Source of the DNA: Streptomyces microflavus
GTDB lineage: Bacteria > Actinomycetota > Actinomycetes > Streptomycetales > Streptomycetaceae
Reading direction: 5' to 3'
Length of the DNA: 64,000 nucleotides
NCBI RefSeq assembly: GCF_014650075.1
Contig: NZ_BMUG01000001.1
Span: 448,710-512,709 of the forward strand
Shown here: positions 1-8,158 of the stretch, piece after piece
Layout: every line of letters starts with the position of its first letter
Numbering within the stretch: position 1 is the first letter of the stretch
The notes under the pieces: model-generated
Told to the model about the DNA's origin: nothing
What the model saw: the letters and a program-made list of their open reading frames with translations, nothing else
Databases searched by the model: none
Program-made: the position numbers and the translations under genes

Positions 1-1100
1 AAGGTGGAGGGCACGTTGCGGATGCCGTTGGCGAAGTTGACGACCGCCTCGGTGTCGCTGGTCATGTACTTCACCAGCTCCCACGCGGCGTTCTGCTTCT
101 TGCTGGCCGGGGCGATGCCCACGATGGTTCCGGAGAGGAAGCCCTTGCCGTAGCTGTCCGCCTCGTCGTCGGCGACGGGCATCGGGGCGACCCCGATCTC
201 GAAGCCGACCCCGGCGTCCTCGGCCATCCCGAGCCGCCACTCGCCGTCCAGCTGCATGGCCACCTGGCCGGTGTGGAACGGGTGCTTGGCGCCCCACTCG
301 TCGCCGAAGGTGCCGCGGTACTTCTCCAGCTTGTCGTAGCCGCCGAGGCTCTCCACGAGCTTCTTCTGGTACGTGAACATCTCTGCGAACGCCGGGTCCT
401 TGGCGATGTTCGACTTGCCGTTCTCGTCGAAGTACGTGTGGTCCCACGAGGACAGGTAGTGATCGGCGACCGTCTCGTATCCGTGGAAGGTGGGCATGAA
501 GCCGAGCTGCTGGTAGCTGTCGCCCTTCTCCACCGTCAGCTTCTTCGCCACGCTCGCCAGTTCGGACATCGTCTTCGGCGGCGCGGTGATCCCGGCCTTC
601 TCGAAGGCGTCCTTGTTGTAGTAGAGGCCGTAGGCGTCCGTGAGCAGCGGCAGGGCGCAGCGCTTGCCCTCGAACTGGGTGTAGTCGAGGAGGACCTTCG
701 GGAACGTCTTCTCCAGGTCCAGCTTCGACTTCTCGATGAACGGCTTCAGGTCGGCGAAGGCGCCGGACGAGCAGAACTTGCCGACGTTGGAGGTGGTGAA
801 GGAGGAGACCACGTCCGGCCCGTTCGAACCGCCCGCGCGCAGCGACTGGTTGAGCTTGTCGTCGTTGATGTTGCCGGAGACCTTCACCGTGATGTTCGGG
901 TGGGCCTTCATGAACCGGTCGACGTTGTCCTTGACCGCCTTGACCTCGGCGGGAGAGCTCCAGCCGTGCCAGAAGTTGATCGTGGTCCTCGCCTTCGGGT
1001 CGTCGGTCCCGCCGGCCTCGGTCTGGCCGGTACACGAGGTGGCGAGCACCGATATCGCGGCGACGGCGACAGCGGTGGCGGTGAGACGGTTTGTGCGCAT
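1..1100 (-). CDS. Sugar ABC transporter substrate-binding lipoprotein (partial, C-terminus beyond window)
   Basis: Extracellular solute-binding protein of the family-1 sugar type, anchored outside the membrane and delivering sugar to an ABC permease. The start is ATG at 1100, preceded by a GGGAG ribosome binding site. A lipoprotein signal ends in LATSC, so C23 would be lipidated. The mature part has typical features such as FWHGW near residue 43, YYNKDAF and GEWRLGM. About 366 residues are visible and the C-terminus lies outside the window. It is read in the same direction as the ROK repressor at 1183-2388, 82 bases downstream of it. That order resembles csnR-csnE of S. coelicolor, where the substrate is glucosamine or chitosan oligosaccharide; the substrate here is inferred from the operator and the order only. 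The permeases would lie to the left. Confidence 0.88.
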   Translation of the reverse strand, partial: MRTNRLTATAVAVAAISVLATSCTGQTEAGGTDDPKARTTINFWHGWSSPAEVKAVKDNVDRFMKAHPNITVKVSGNINDDKLNQSLRAGGSNGPDVVSSFTTSNVGKFCSSGAFADLKPFIEKSKLDLEKTFPKVLLDYTQFEGKRCALPLLTDAYGLYYNKDAFEKAGITAPPKTMSELASVAKKLTVEKGDSYQQLGFMPTFHGYETVADHYLSSWDHTYFDENGKSNIAKDPAFAEMFTYQKKLVESLGGYDKLEKYRGTFGDEWGAKHPFHTGQVAMQLDGEWRLGMAEDAGVGFEIGVAPMPVADDEADSYGKGFLSGTIVGIAPASKKQNAAWELVKYMTSDTEAVVNFANGIRNVPST

Positions 1101-1182
1101 GACAAAGCTCCCAGGGGCGGGGAAGAGAAGCAGACGACAGGAACGGGGGCGGAAACGGGGGCAGGGACGGGGGATCGGTGGG

Positions 1183-2388
1183 TCAGCGCGAGGTGTCGAA
1201 CACTTCGTCGCGGGTGTCGGCGAGCGCCCTCTCCAGGGCGCCGCGCAGTACGGGGGTGCGGTCGATCTCGCCGACGACCAGCCGGGGCCGGGAGGCGGCG
1301 AGCTCGGCCAGCTCGGACTGGATCAGGGAGCGCAGGACCTCGCCGCCCGCGGCGACCGCACCGCCGGACAGCACGATCAGCCCGGGGTCCAGGACGGCGG
1401 TGACGGAGGCGAGGCCGGTGGCGAGCCGGTGGGCGTACTGGCCCAGCAGCTCGGTCAGCGCCTCGTCCTGCTCGTACGCGGCGGCCGCCCGCTCCAGCAG
1501 GGTGGCGGCGGCCTTCGCGTACGGCTGCTGCGGGGTGTCGATGCCGAGCGCCTTCGCGAGCCGGGGCACCGACTGGGCGCCCGCCAGCTCCTGGAAGCCG
1601 CCGCTGTTGGCCTTGACGACCTGGCGTACGAGGGGGGTCCCGGGCACCGGCAGGAAGCCGACCTCGCCCGCACCGCCGGTGAAGCCGCGGTGCAGGCGCC
1701 CGTTGATGACGAGGGCGGCGCCCAGGCCCTCCTCGTTCCAGAGCAGCACGAAGTCGTCGTGGCCGCGGGCCGCACCGAGGCGCTGCTCGGCGACGGCGAC
1801 CAGGTTGACGTCGTTCTCGTACTCCACCGGCATCGGGAGGTACGCGGCCAGCTCGTCCAGGAGGGTGGGGGAGTGCCAGCCGGGCAGGTGCGAGGCGTAC
1901 CGCAGCCGCCCGGTGCTCGGGTCGAAGGCGCCCGGGGTGCCGATGACGACCCGGTGGATGTCGGCGCGGGTGAGCCCGGCCTCCTTCACCGCCCCGTCCA
2001 GCGCGTCGGCCACCTGGCGCACCACGCTGTCGGCACGCCGGCCGGGTGTCGCCAGCTCGAACTGCCCGACCGTCGTCCCGGTCACGTCCGCGACGGCGGC
2101 GACGATGCGCCGCTCGTTCACATCGAGCCCCGCCACATGGGCGGCGCGCGCGTTCACCATGTAGAGCTGCGCGTTGGGTCCGGGGCGCCCCTCGCTGGTC
2201 CCGGTGGCGACGACCAGACCGGCCGCCTCCAGCCGGGCCAGGAGCTGCGAGGCGGTGGGCTTGGACAGGCCCGTGAGCTTGCCGATCCGGGTGCGGGAGA
2301 GAGGGCCGTGCTCCAGCAGCAGATCGAGGGCGGCCCGGTCGTTCATGGCCCGCAGTACCCGGGGGGTGCCCGGTGTGGTTCCCGTCAT
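1183..2388 (-). CDS. csnR: ROK-family transcriptional repressor, CsnR-like
   Basis: Transcriptional repressor of the ROK (NagC/XylR) family, 401 residues. An N-terminal winged helix lies around residues 10-60, with the recognition helix in LTGLSKPTASQLLARLEAAG. A ROK sugar-binding domain follows (GTPGAFDP, GGAGEVGF, LSGGAVAAGGEVL). The cysteine-rich zinc motif of classical ROK proteins is absent. ATG at 2388 is preferred because AGGGTGG lies about 10 bases upstream; a GTG at 2403 has a ribosome site too close to it. A perfect palindrome at 2419-2433 sits just upstream and matches my memory of the CsnR operator, suggesting autoregulation. The gene heads the operon that continues into the binding lipoprotein. 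The symbol is by similarity of motif and context, not by search. Confidence 0.82.
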   Translation of the reverse strand: MTGTTPGTPRVLRAMNDRAALDLLLEHGPLSRTRIGKLTGLSKPTASQLLARLEAAGLVVATGTSEGRPGPNAQLYMVNARAAHVAGLDVNERRIVAAVADVTGTTVGQFELATPGRRADSVVRQVADALDGAVKEAGLTRADIHRVVIGTPGAFDPSTGRLRYASHLPGWHSPTLLDELAAYLPMPVEYENDVNLVAVAEQRLGAARGHDDFVLLWNEEGLGAALVINGRLHRGFTGGAGEVGFLPVPGTPLVRQVVKANSGGFQELAGAQSVPRLAKALGIDTPQQPYAKAAATLLERAAAAYEQDEALTELLGQYAHRLATGLASVTAVLDPGLIVLSGGAVAAGGEVLRSLIQSELAELAASRPRLVVGEIDRTPVLRGALERALADTRDEVFDTSR

Positions 2389-2418
2389 CGTGGACGCACC
2401 CACCCTTGTCGACTCTGT

Positions 2419-2433
2419 TAGGAAACTTTCCTA
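2419..2433. promoter_or_regulatory. Palindromic operator of the ROK repressor
   Basis: Perfect 15-nt inverted repeat TAGGAAA-C-TTTCCTA, 30 bases upstream of the ROK repressor start. As I recall, CsnR of Streptomyces recognises an almost identical palindrome in front of its own operon and of the chitosanase gene. It is much more AT-rich than its surroundings. Confidence 0.72.
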
Positions 2434-2517
2434 TTCTGGGAGGACCGTAAGACGCAGGTCACCGGGGCGTCAATGGGGACCGCCTCTCCGGCAATCAAAG
2501 TGTTACCTCGCACGCAA

Positions 2518-2562
2518 ACGCCCCCGGCCGCCTTCCTGGGGTCCAGGGGCGGCCGGGGGCGT
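2518..2562 (-). terminator. Terminator of the MscS gene
   Basis: 15-bp perfect stem (2518-2532 with 2548-2562) whose loop can pair further (CCTGG with CCAGG). It lies 12 bases past the stop of the MscS gene. Confidence 0.75.
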
Positions 2563-2574
2563 CGGGGAAAGGGC

Positions 2575-3645
2575 TTACTTGTTCAGGTTCGTCGTGGGCG
2601 GCGGTATCGGGGTCGCCGCCAGCGACTGCGGAGAGGTGGCCGACGCGTACGCCGAAGGGGCCGCCATCGCGGCCGTCGGGTCCGCCGAGGACTCGGCCTC
2701 CACCTGGAGCGGCACCGCGCCGATCATCCGGATGCCCGCGTCGTCCAGCGCCTGCTTGATGCGCCAGCGCAGCTCGCGCTCCACACCGATCGCCTTGCCC
2801 GGCATCGTCTTCGCGGTGACCCGGACCGTCATGGAATCCAGCAGGACCGCGTCCAGGCCGAGCACCTCCACCGGGCCCCAGAGCCGCTCCGACCAGGGCT
2901 CTTCCTTCGTCATGGTCTCGGCGGCCGCGGTGATCGCCTCGCGGACGTGCTCCAGCTTCTCCGTCGGGCGGACCGTGACGTCGACCCCGGCGGTGGACCA
3001 GCCCTGGCTGAGGTTGCCGATCCGCTTCACCTCGCCGTTGCGGACGTACCAGATCTCGCCGTTGTCGCCGCGCAGCTTGGTGACGCGCAGGCCCACCTCG
3101 ATGACCTCACCGGAGGCCACCCCGGCGTCGATCGTGTCCCCGACCCCGTACTGGTCCTCCAGGATCATGAAGACGCCGGAGAGGAAGTCCGTGACCAGGT
3201 TGCGCGCGCCGAAACCGAGCGCCACACCGGCGACACCTGCGGAGGCGAGGAGTGGCGCCAGGTTGATCTTGAACGCGCCCAGGACCATCAGGACGGCCGT
3301 TCCCATGATCATGAAGGAGGCCACCGACCGCAGGACCGAGCCGATCGCCTCCGACCGCTGGCGTCTGCGCTCGGCGTTCACCAGCAGACCGCCCAGCGCG
3401 GTGCCCTCCACCGCCTGGGCGCTGCGGTTCATCCGGTCGATCAGATTGGTCAGGGCGCGCCGGATCAGGTAGCGCAGCGTGACCGCGACCGCCACGATCA
3501 GCAGGATCCGCAGACCGGTACTCAGCCAGGTGGACCAGTTCTCCTCGACCCACCCCGCCGCGTTCCCGGCCTGTTCGGCGGCTTCGTCGAGCGAGCCGCC
3601 CGGCTCGGGTGACGGGGCTGCGGCCAACAGGACGGACAGGTGCAC
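2575..3645 (-). CDS. Mechanosensitive ion channel, MscS family
   Basis: Membrane channel of the MscS type, 356 residues, expected to open under membrane tension. The GTG start at 3645 follows GGAGG. Hydrophobic segments are near residues 43-63 and 100-120. The third, pore-lining segment is glycine and alanine rich (GVAGVALGFGARNLVTDFLS, about 137-156), the MscS hallmark. A beta domain follows (GDTIDAGVASGEVIEVGLR), then a cytoplasmic alpha/beta part. The last 40 residues are rich in alanine, serine and proline and are probably disordered. It is transcribed away from the HNH gene and ends at a strong terminator. Confidence 0.9.
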   Translation of the reverse strand: MHLSVLLAAAPSPEPGGSLDEAAEQAGNAAGWVEENWSTWLSTGLRILLIVAVAVTLRYLIRRALTNLIDRMNRSAQAVEGTALGGLLVNAERRRQRSEAIGSVLRSVASFMIMGTAVLMVLGAFKINLAPLLASAGVAGVALGFGARNLVTDFLSGVFMILEDQYGVGDTIDAGVASGEVIEVGLRVTKLRGDNGEIWYVRNGEVKRIGNLSQGWSTAGVDVTVRPTEKLEHVREAITAAAETMTKEEPWSERLWGPVEVLGLDAVLLDSMTVRVTAKTMPGKAIGVERELRWRIKQALDDAGIRMIGAVPLQVEAESSADPTAAMAAPSAYASATSPQSLAATPIPPPTTNLNK

Positions 3646-3960
3646 GGTGGGGACCTCCAGAGGGACGACGGCTGACCGATAAGACTAACGAAGCCGGGGG
3701 AGTGGATCGTTGCCGTGTTCGGGGGAGAGACACGTCTCACCGGGGATACGTCCGCTGTGGCCGATCGCACAGTGCGCGCGGCCGCCCTGGTGGGACCGCC
3801 CTCCGGGACCGGGCCGGCGCCCGCCGCGCCCGGGGGTGAGAAAAATCCTCCCGGCCCGTTACCCGTACGTGGTGGCGCTTTGACCAGGCATGAGGAGAGA
3901 CTGAGATCGGATCGTCCCGGCGCGAGCCACGCGCCGCCGGCGTACAAGGAGGCATCCACC
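3646..3960. other. Divergent intergenic region, mscS-type gene / HNH gene
   Basis: 315 bases between two divergent starts. On the minus strand TAGTCT around 3681-3690 could be a -10 box for the MscS gene. On the plus strand TTGACC near 3879 could be a -35 box for the HNH gene, but I see no convincing -10 with it. No gene seen. Confidence 0.4.
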
Positions 3961-4497
3961 GTGCCGCACGTCCTGGTTCTCAACGCGTCGTACGAGCCGC
4001 TCGGCGTCGTACCGCTCCGCCGCGCGCTCGTCCTCGTCCTCGAAAACAAGGCGATCTGCCTGGAGGAGACCGGCGCCTTCCTGCACAGTGCCACCCGAGC
4101 CGTGCCCGCGCCCAGCGTGGTCCGGCTCAAGCGTTTCGTCCGGGTCCCCTACCGGGGGCCCGTTCCCCTGACGCGCCGGGCGCTGTTCGCCCGGGACGGG
4201 GGGCGCTGCATGTACTGCGGGGCCGCCGCGACCAGCGTCGACCACGTCATTCCACGCAGCCGCGGTGGACAGCACGCGTGGGACAACGTGGTGGCGGCCT
4301 GCCGCCGCTGCAACCACGTCAAGGCCGACCGCCACCTCCCCGAGCTCGGCTGGCGGCTGCGTCACCAGCCCGCCCCGCCGACCGGCCTGGCCTGGCGGAT
4401 CATCGGGACCGGGCACCGCGACCCGCGCTGGCTGCCGTATCTGCAACCGTTCGGCGCGGACGACGTGATGGCCCGGATCGACGGCGTTTCCGCCTGA
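3961..4497 (+). CDS. HNH endonuclease family protein
   Basis: Small HNH nuclease, 178 residues. The GTG start at 3961 follows AAGGAGG and fits the usual MPHVLVLNASYEPL-type N-terminus of this actinobacterial family. The zinc-binding and catalytic core is in the second half: CMYCG at about residue 82, then TSVDHVIPRSRGG with the catalytic histidine, then the asparagine of WDNVVAACRRCN and the second CxxC pair. The target is unknown. It is a single gene, with the glycosidase convergent behind it. Members are common in Streptomyces chromosomes and not obviously linked to mobile elements. Confidence 0.87.
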   Translation: MPHVLVLNASYEPLGVVPLRRALVLVLENKAICLEETGAFLHSATRAVPAPSVVRLKRFVRVPYRGPVPLTRRALFARDGGRCMYCGAAATSVDHVIPRSRGGQHAWDNVVAACRRCNHVKADRHLPELGWRLRHQPAPPTGLAWRIIGTGHRDPRWLPYLQPFGADDVMARIDGVSA

Positions 4498-4536
4498 GAC
4501 CGGGCCTTCGTCGTCCGTCGTGATCCGCTGTACGGG

Positions 4537-7521
4537 TCACTCCGCGACCGCGTACGCCTCCACCGACCAGAGCGAGTAGCCGTACTGGGTCGCGCGGGCG
4601 TCGCCCTGCACCCGGACGAACCGCGTGTCCTTCGCGTCCATCCGCACCGACTCGCGCCCGCCCCGGCCCTCCCGGACGGTCGCCGCGGTGCGCCAGGTGC
4701 GGCCGTCGGCGGAGACCTGGATGCGGTAGCCGGAGGCGTACGCGTCCTGCCAGGACAGCACCACCTGCCCCAGCCGCACCGGCTGCGGGAGCTCGGCCTG
4801 CCACCACGCGCCGTCCTCCACCGGGGAGGACCACCGGGTCTCCGGGTCGCCGTCCGAGGCGGCGGACGCCGGGAAGTCCGGGGTCTCGTCGGCGGAGGAG
4901 GAGGCCGTGGCCGTACGCACCAGATCCGGGCCGCCCGTACGCGGGAAGGCCCGCACGGTCAGGGTGGACTCCTGGCCGCCGAAGGTCAGCGGCACCTCGT
5001 ACTCACCCGCCGGAGTGTCCGCCGGAACGGTGATGTCCACCGGCACCTCGGTACGGGACCCGCGCGGCACCGTCGTCTGCTTCGGGACCCGCACCTCGAT
5101 GCCCTTGGGGGCCTTCGCGGTCAGCGCGCCCTTCACCTCGGCCGGACGCCGCCCCGCCAGCCGCGCCGCGACCCGCTTCGGCCCGCCGCCGATCTCCGCG
5201 TCCGTCTCGCCGTGCGCCAGGTCCAGCACGGCGTCCGGCTCGTCCCCGAACCACGGCACCAGGGCGCGCAGCTTCGGGGTGCCCGCCGGGACCGCCGGGG
5301 CCGGCGGCAGGCTGGGGCTCAGATAGGACGGGGGAGCGGTCCGGGCGGCCTCGGGCACCGTGACCCGTACGGCGTCGGCGCGCAGCCCCTTCGCCGCGGT
5401 CTGGGTCCAGCCGGTCGGGGACAGCTGCCCCAGCGCCCGCCAGCCCTCGCCCGGCACATGGGCCTCGACGACCGCGCCGGTCAGATCGGAGGCGGGCTCG
5501 GCGAGCGCCGTCACGGCCTCCACCGGGCGGGCCCGCTCCAGCCGCACCGTATAGCTGTGCGTGTCCTTGGTGACCCGGCCGCCGGTGCGGTCGACGCCGT
5601 TCCAGCCGTCGGCGGCCTTCTCGGCCCGGTCCAGGAAGGGATCGAGCACGCCCTTGCCGACCGTGGCCTTACCCGCCGCGATCTCCTCGCGCAACGACTC
5701 CAGGGCCAGCTGCGCCCGCCAGGCGCCCGCCCCGTCGCCGCCCGCCTGGGACTGGAGCAGGTCCACGGCGAGCTCACCGGCCTGGCCGTAGCGGGCCAGC
5801 TGCTCGGTCCACGGGCGCACCTCGTCGGCGAGGCGCCCCTCGGCGGGGGTGGCGAGCCGGTCGGGGGTCTGCCGCATCACGGTGAAGGCCGCCCGCAGAT
5901 CGCGCGCCGCCCGGTCACGTACCGGAGCGGCGGCTGCCCGGGACTGCCAGAACGCGGCGAACAGGGGCTGGAGATAGGCGGACTCCGCCGAGCCGAGCAC
6001 CGAGTCCGCACTGTTGCCCGCCAGCGCCCGCAGCGCCTTCCGGGCCCCGGCGTCGCCGCCCGCCAGATCGTCGATCGCCGCCTGCCAGGACTCGTCCGCG
6101 CGGTACCCCTTCGGGTTCCACGCGAAGTCGGCCGCGGTGAACAGCGGGATGCGGGAGGCGGACGCCTGCTCCATCGCGTTGGCCAGCAGCGCCGCCGAAC
6201 CGCTCGCCACCGCCGGGTCCCGGCCGGTGTACGGCCCCAGGAAGATCCGGTCCTGGGCGTAGTCGTTGACCGGGTAGTTGTCCATCGTCACCAGCGGGTG
6301 GCGGAAGGCGGCCCGCGCCCCGGCCAGCTCACGCCCGGTGATCTTCTTCGGTACGACCCCCACGCCGGTCCAGGCCACCTGCACCCGGTCGTCCAGCTCG
6401 GCGGCGAGCGCCGTGCGGTAGTCGGTCGCCCCGTCCTGGTAGAACTCCGTCGGCAGCACCGACAGCGGCGCCCCGCCCGGGTGGCGCTCCTCCAGATGCC
6501 GGGCGACCGCCCCGGCCACCCGCGCCTGCGCGCGGGCCGCCGCCTTGGGGCCGCTGCCGAACGTCTCGGCGTCCAGGTCGCAGTGCCACTCGCTGTAACT
6601 GACGTCCTGGAACTGGAGCTGGAAGACCCGCACCCCCAGCGCCCACATCGCGTCGATCTTCTTCGTCAGCGCCCGGACGTCCTGGTCGGAGGCCATGCAC
6701 ATGGCCTGCCCCGGGGAGACGGCCCAGCCGAGCGTCACATGCTCGGCCTCGGCCTTCTGCGCCAGCGCCCGGAAGTCGGCCCGCCTCTCGGCCGGGTACG
6801 GCTCACGCCACCGGGCCAGCCGGTAGGGGTCGTCGCCCGCCGCGTAGAGGTACCGGTTCTGCTTGGTGCGGCCCATGAAGGCGAGCTGCGCGAGCCGCTC
6901 CTCCTGGGTCCAGGGCTGTCCGTAGAACCCCTCGGCCATGCCGCGTACGGCCGTGCCCGGCCAGTCCCGCACCACGACCCCGGCCACCGCACCGCCGCTC
7001 ACCAACTGCCGCAGGGTCTGGACCGCGTGGAACAGGCCGTCCTCACCGAGCCCGTCCAGGGCCACGGTGGCGCGCCCGGCGACCTGGCCGGACGCGATCC
7101 GGTAGCCGCCGGTGGGCAGGTCGGCGCGGTCGGGTGCGCGCAGCGCCCGCAGCGCCTCCCCGGCGCCCGTGCCGCCGATCCGGATCAGGGGCCCGCGCCC
7201 CGGCAGGCTCTCGTGCAGGGTCCGGACCCCGGCGGTGCGCAGCAGGGAGCGGAGCTCCGCCACGGCGTACGGATCGGCGTCCGGCGCGGCGAGGACGGTG
7301 GCCTCGGTGCCGAGCGGCAGGGCGGGGCCGGTGGCCTTGATGCTCTGGGGCCGGGGCCACACGGCGGGCGGCTGCGCGCTGTCGGCGCGGTCGGGCGAGG
7401 TGGCGGGGGGTTTGCCGGGGTCGGCGGGGGCGGCGGTCGCGGTTGGTGCGAAGGGGCTCAGCAGCCCCCCGATCACGGCGACGGCCACGGCCGTGGCCTG
7501 CTTCCTGCGCCCGAACCGCAC
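4537..7521 (-). CDS. Secreted beta-N-acetylglucosaminidase (GH84-type) with discoidin domain
   Basis: Exported 994-residue glycosidase expected to remove N-acetylglucosamine from glycans or glycoproteins. GTG at 7521 is chosen because GAGGGAG precedes it and a Sec signal follows at once (RRKQATAVAVAVIGGLLSPF, then ATAAPA). An N-terminal beta-hexosaminidase-like domain 2 precedes the GH84 barrel at about residues 190-500 (GMAEGFYGQPW, AADFAWNPKGY, MDNYPVNDY). The C-terminus holds a NEW3-like beta domain and an F5/8 type C (CBM32) carbohydrate-binding module of about 140 residues. The catalytic Asp-Asp pair of GH84 reads Gln305-Asp306 here (FQLQFQDV), which may alter activity. It is divergent from the malQ unit. 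Hyaluronidase is an alternative name used for this family. Confidence 0.87.
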   Translation of the reverse strand: MRFGRRKQATAVAVAVIGGLLSPFAPTATAAPADPGKPPATSPDRADSAQPPAVWPRPQSIKATGPALPLGTEATVLAAPDADPYAVAELRSLLRTAGVRTLHESLPGRGPLIRIGGTGAGEALRALRAPDRADLPTGGYRIASGQVAGRATVALDGLGEDGLFHAVQTLRQLVSGGAVAGVVVRDWPGTAVRGMAEGFYGQPWTQEERLAQLAFMGRTKQNRYLYAAGDDPYRLARWREPYPAERRADFRALAQKAEAEHVTLGWAVSPGQAMCMASDQDVRALTKKIDAMWALGVRVFQLQFQDVSYSEWHCDLDAETFGSGPKAAARAQARVAGAVARHLEERHPGGAPLSVLPTEFYQDGATDYRTALAAELDDRVQVAWTGVGVVPKKITGRELAGARAAFRHPLVTMDNYPVNDYAQDRIFLGPYTGRDPAVASGSAALLANAMEQASASRIPLFTAADFAWNPKGYRADESWQAAIDDLAGGDAGARKALRALAGNSADSVLGSAESAYLQPLFAAFWQSRAAAAPVRDRAARDLRAAFTVMRQTPDRLATPAEGRLADEVRPWTEQLARYGQAGELAVDLLQSQAGGDGAGAWRAQLALESLREEIAAGKATVGKGVLDPFLDRAEKAADGWNGVDRTGGRVTKDTHSYTVRLERARPVEAVTALAEPASDLTGAVVEAHVPGEGWRALGQLSPTGWTQTAAKGLRADAVRVTVPEAARTAPPSYLSPSLPPAPAVPAGTPKLRALVPWFGDEPDAVLDLAHGETDAEIGGGPKRVAARLAGRRPAEVKGALTAKAPKGIEVRVPKQTTVPRGSRTEVPVDITVPADTPAGEYEVPLTFGGQESTLTVRAFPRTGGPDLVRTATASSSADETPDFPASAASDGDPETRWSSPVEDGAWWQAELPQPVRLGQVVLSWQDAYASGYRIQVSADGRTWRTAATVREGRGGRESVRMDAKDTRFVRVQGDARATQYGYSLWSVEAYAVAE

Positions 7522-7846
7522 GTCGCGCTCCCTCGAAAGGCCTGAGTGGGGTCCGAGCCCACCACCCGTGCGCGAGGGTGTCAATGCGCGTGGCGGTTCT
7601 GTCGGCTTTGCCGGGAATAGTGGCACCTTCGTGCCTGGTGGGGCGGGTGCGGCCGACGGGACTGGCTGAAAACGGTCCATACCTGCCGGACGGGGGAACG
7701 GAATGTGACCCACGGCACGTTGGGCTCGTTGTCCTGATACGTACGTGGTAACTGCCTGGAGATGACGTGTGTGTCACGTCCAGGTCTGCGCACGCGAGGC
7801 CTGGGTAGGCCTGCTGTGTCCTGTTCTCCATGGCCAGGAGGCCACC
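7522..7846. other. Divergent intergenic region, glycosidase / repeat protein-malQ
   Basis: 325 bases between divergent starts. They contain the palindrome at 7764-7780 and no RNA gene I can recognise. I looked for a DasR site (TGGTCTAGACCA type), expected near N-acetylglucosamine genes, and saw none. Confidence 0.4.
7755..7784. promoter_or_regulatory. Palindrome upstream of the repeat protein-malQ unit
   Basis: GACGTG-N5-CACGTC (7764-7769 with 7775-7780), flanked by CCTGG at 7755-7759 and CCAGG at 7780-7784. It lies about 65 bases before the small ORF and could be a regulator site or a leader hairpin. No known consensus is assigned. Confidence 0.4.
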
Positions 7847-8158
7847 ATGCCCGCAGCCGCGCAGCTTCTGCTCTCCGCCCTCTCCAAACAGGTACCCGCC
7901 CAAGCCGACCCCGCGCCGCTGACCAGCGGACTTCCCCTCGCCGATGTCGCCCACCTGATCAGCGGGCCGCCGCTCGCCGATATCTCCCTCCTGCTCGGCG
8001 AATCCTCATTCGCCGATGCCGCCCCTCTGACCAGCGAGCCTCCGCTCGCCGATGCCACCCCGCTCACGAGCGAGCCTCCGCTCGCCGCCGTCGCCCCTCT
8101 GACCAGCGAGCCGACCGCACCCGGCACCGCAGGGGGCATGGAGTTCCCAGGAGTCTGA
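7847..8158 (+). CDS. Small tandem-repeat protein upstream of malQ
   Basis: 103-residue ORF with a good ribosome binding site (AGGAGG, 5 bases before ATG at 7847). About residues 23-94 consist of six 12-residue units of the form xPLTSEPPLADA, with drift in the first three copies. Third codon positions are G/C rich, which favours real coding. The stop at 8156-8158 directly abuts the malQ ATG at 8159, and the malQ ribosome site lies inside this ORF, so the two are probably translationally coupled. There is no signal peptide, membrane segment or recognised domain. The function is unknown. It could be a leader peptide for malQ or a repeat-expanded protein of its own. Confidence 0.55.
   Translation: MPAAAQLLLSALSKQVPAQADPAPLTSGLPLADVAHLISGPPLADISLLLGESSFADAAPLTSEPPLADATPLTSEPPLAAVAPLTSEPTAPGTAGGMEFPGV
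7920..8130 (+). repeat. 36-bp tandem repeats inside the small ORF
   Basis: About six imperfect copies of a 36-bp unit (ctgaccagcgagcctccgct core), in frame. The last three copies are the most alike, suggesting recent duplication at the 3' side. Confidence 0.6.

Noticed and set aside
7522..7846. A DasR (dre) site expected near the N-acetylglucosaminidase gene
   Set aside because: No sequence close to the TGGTCTAGACCA consensus was seen.
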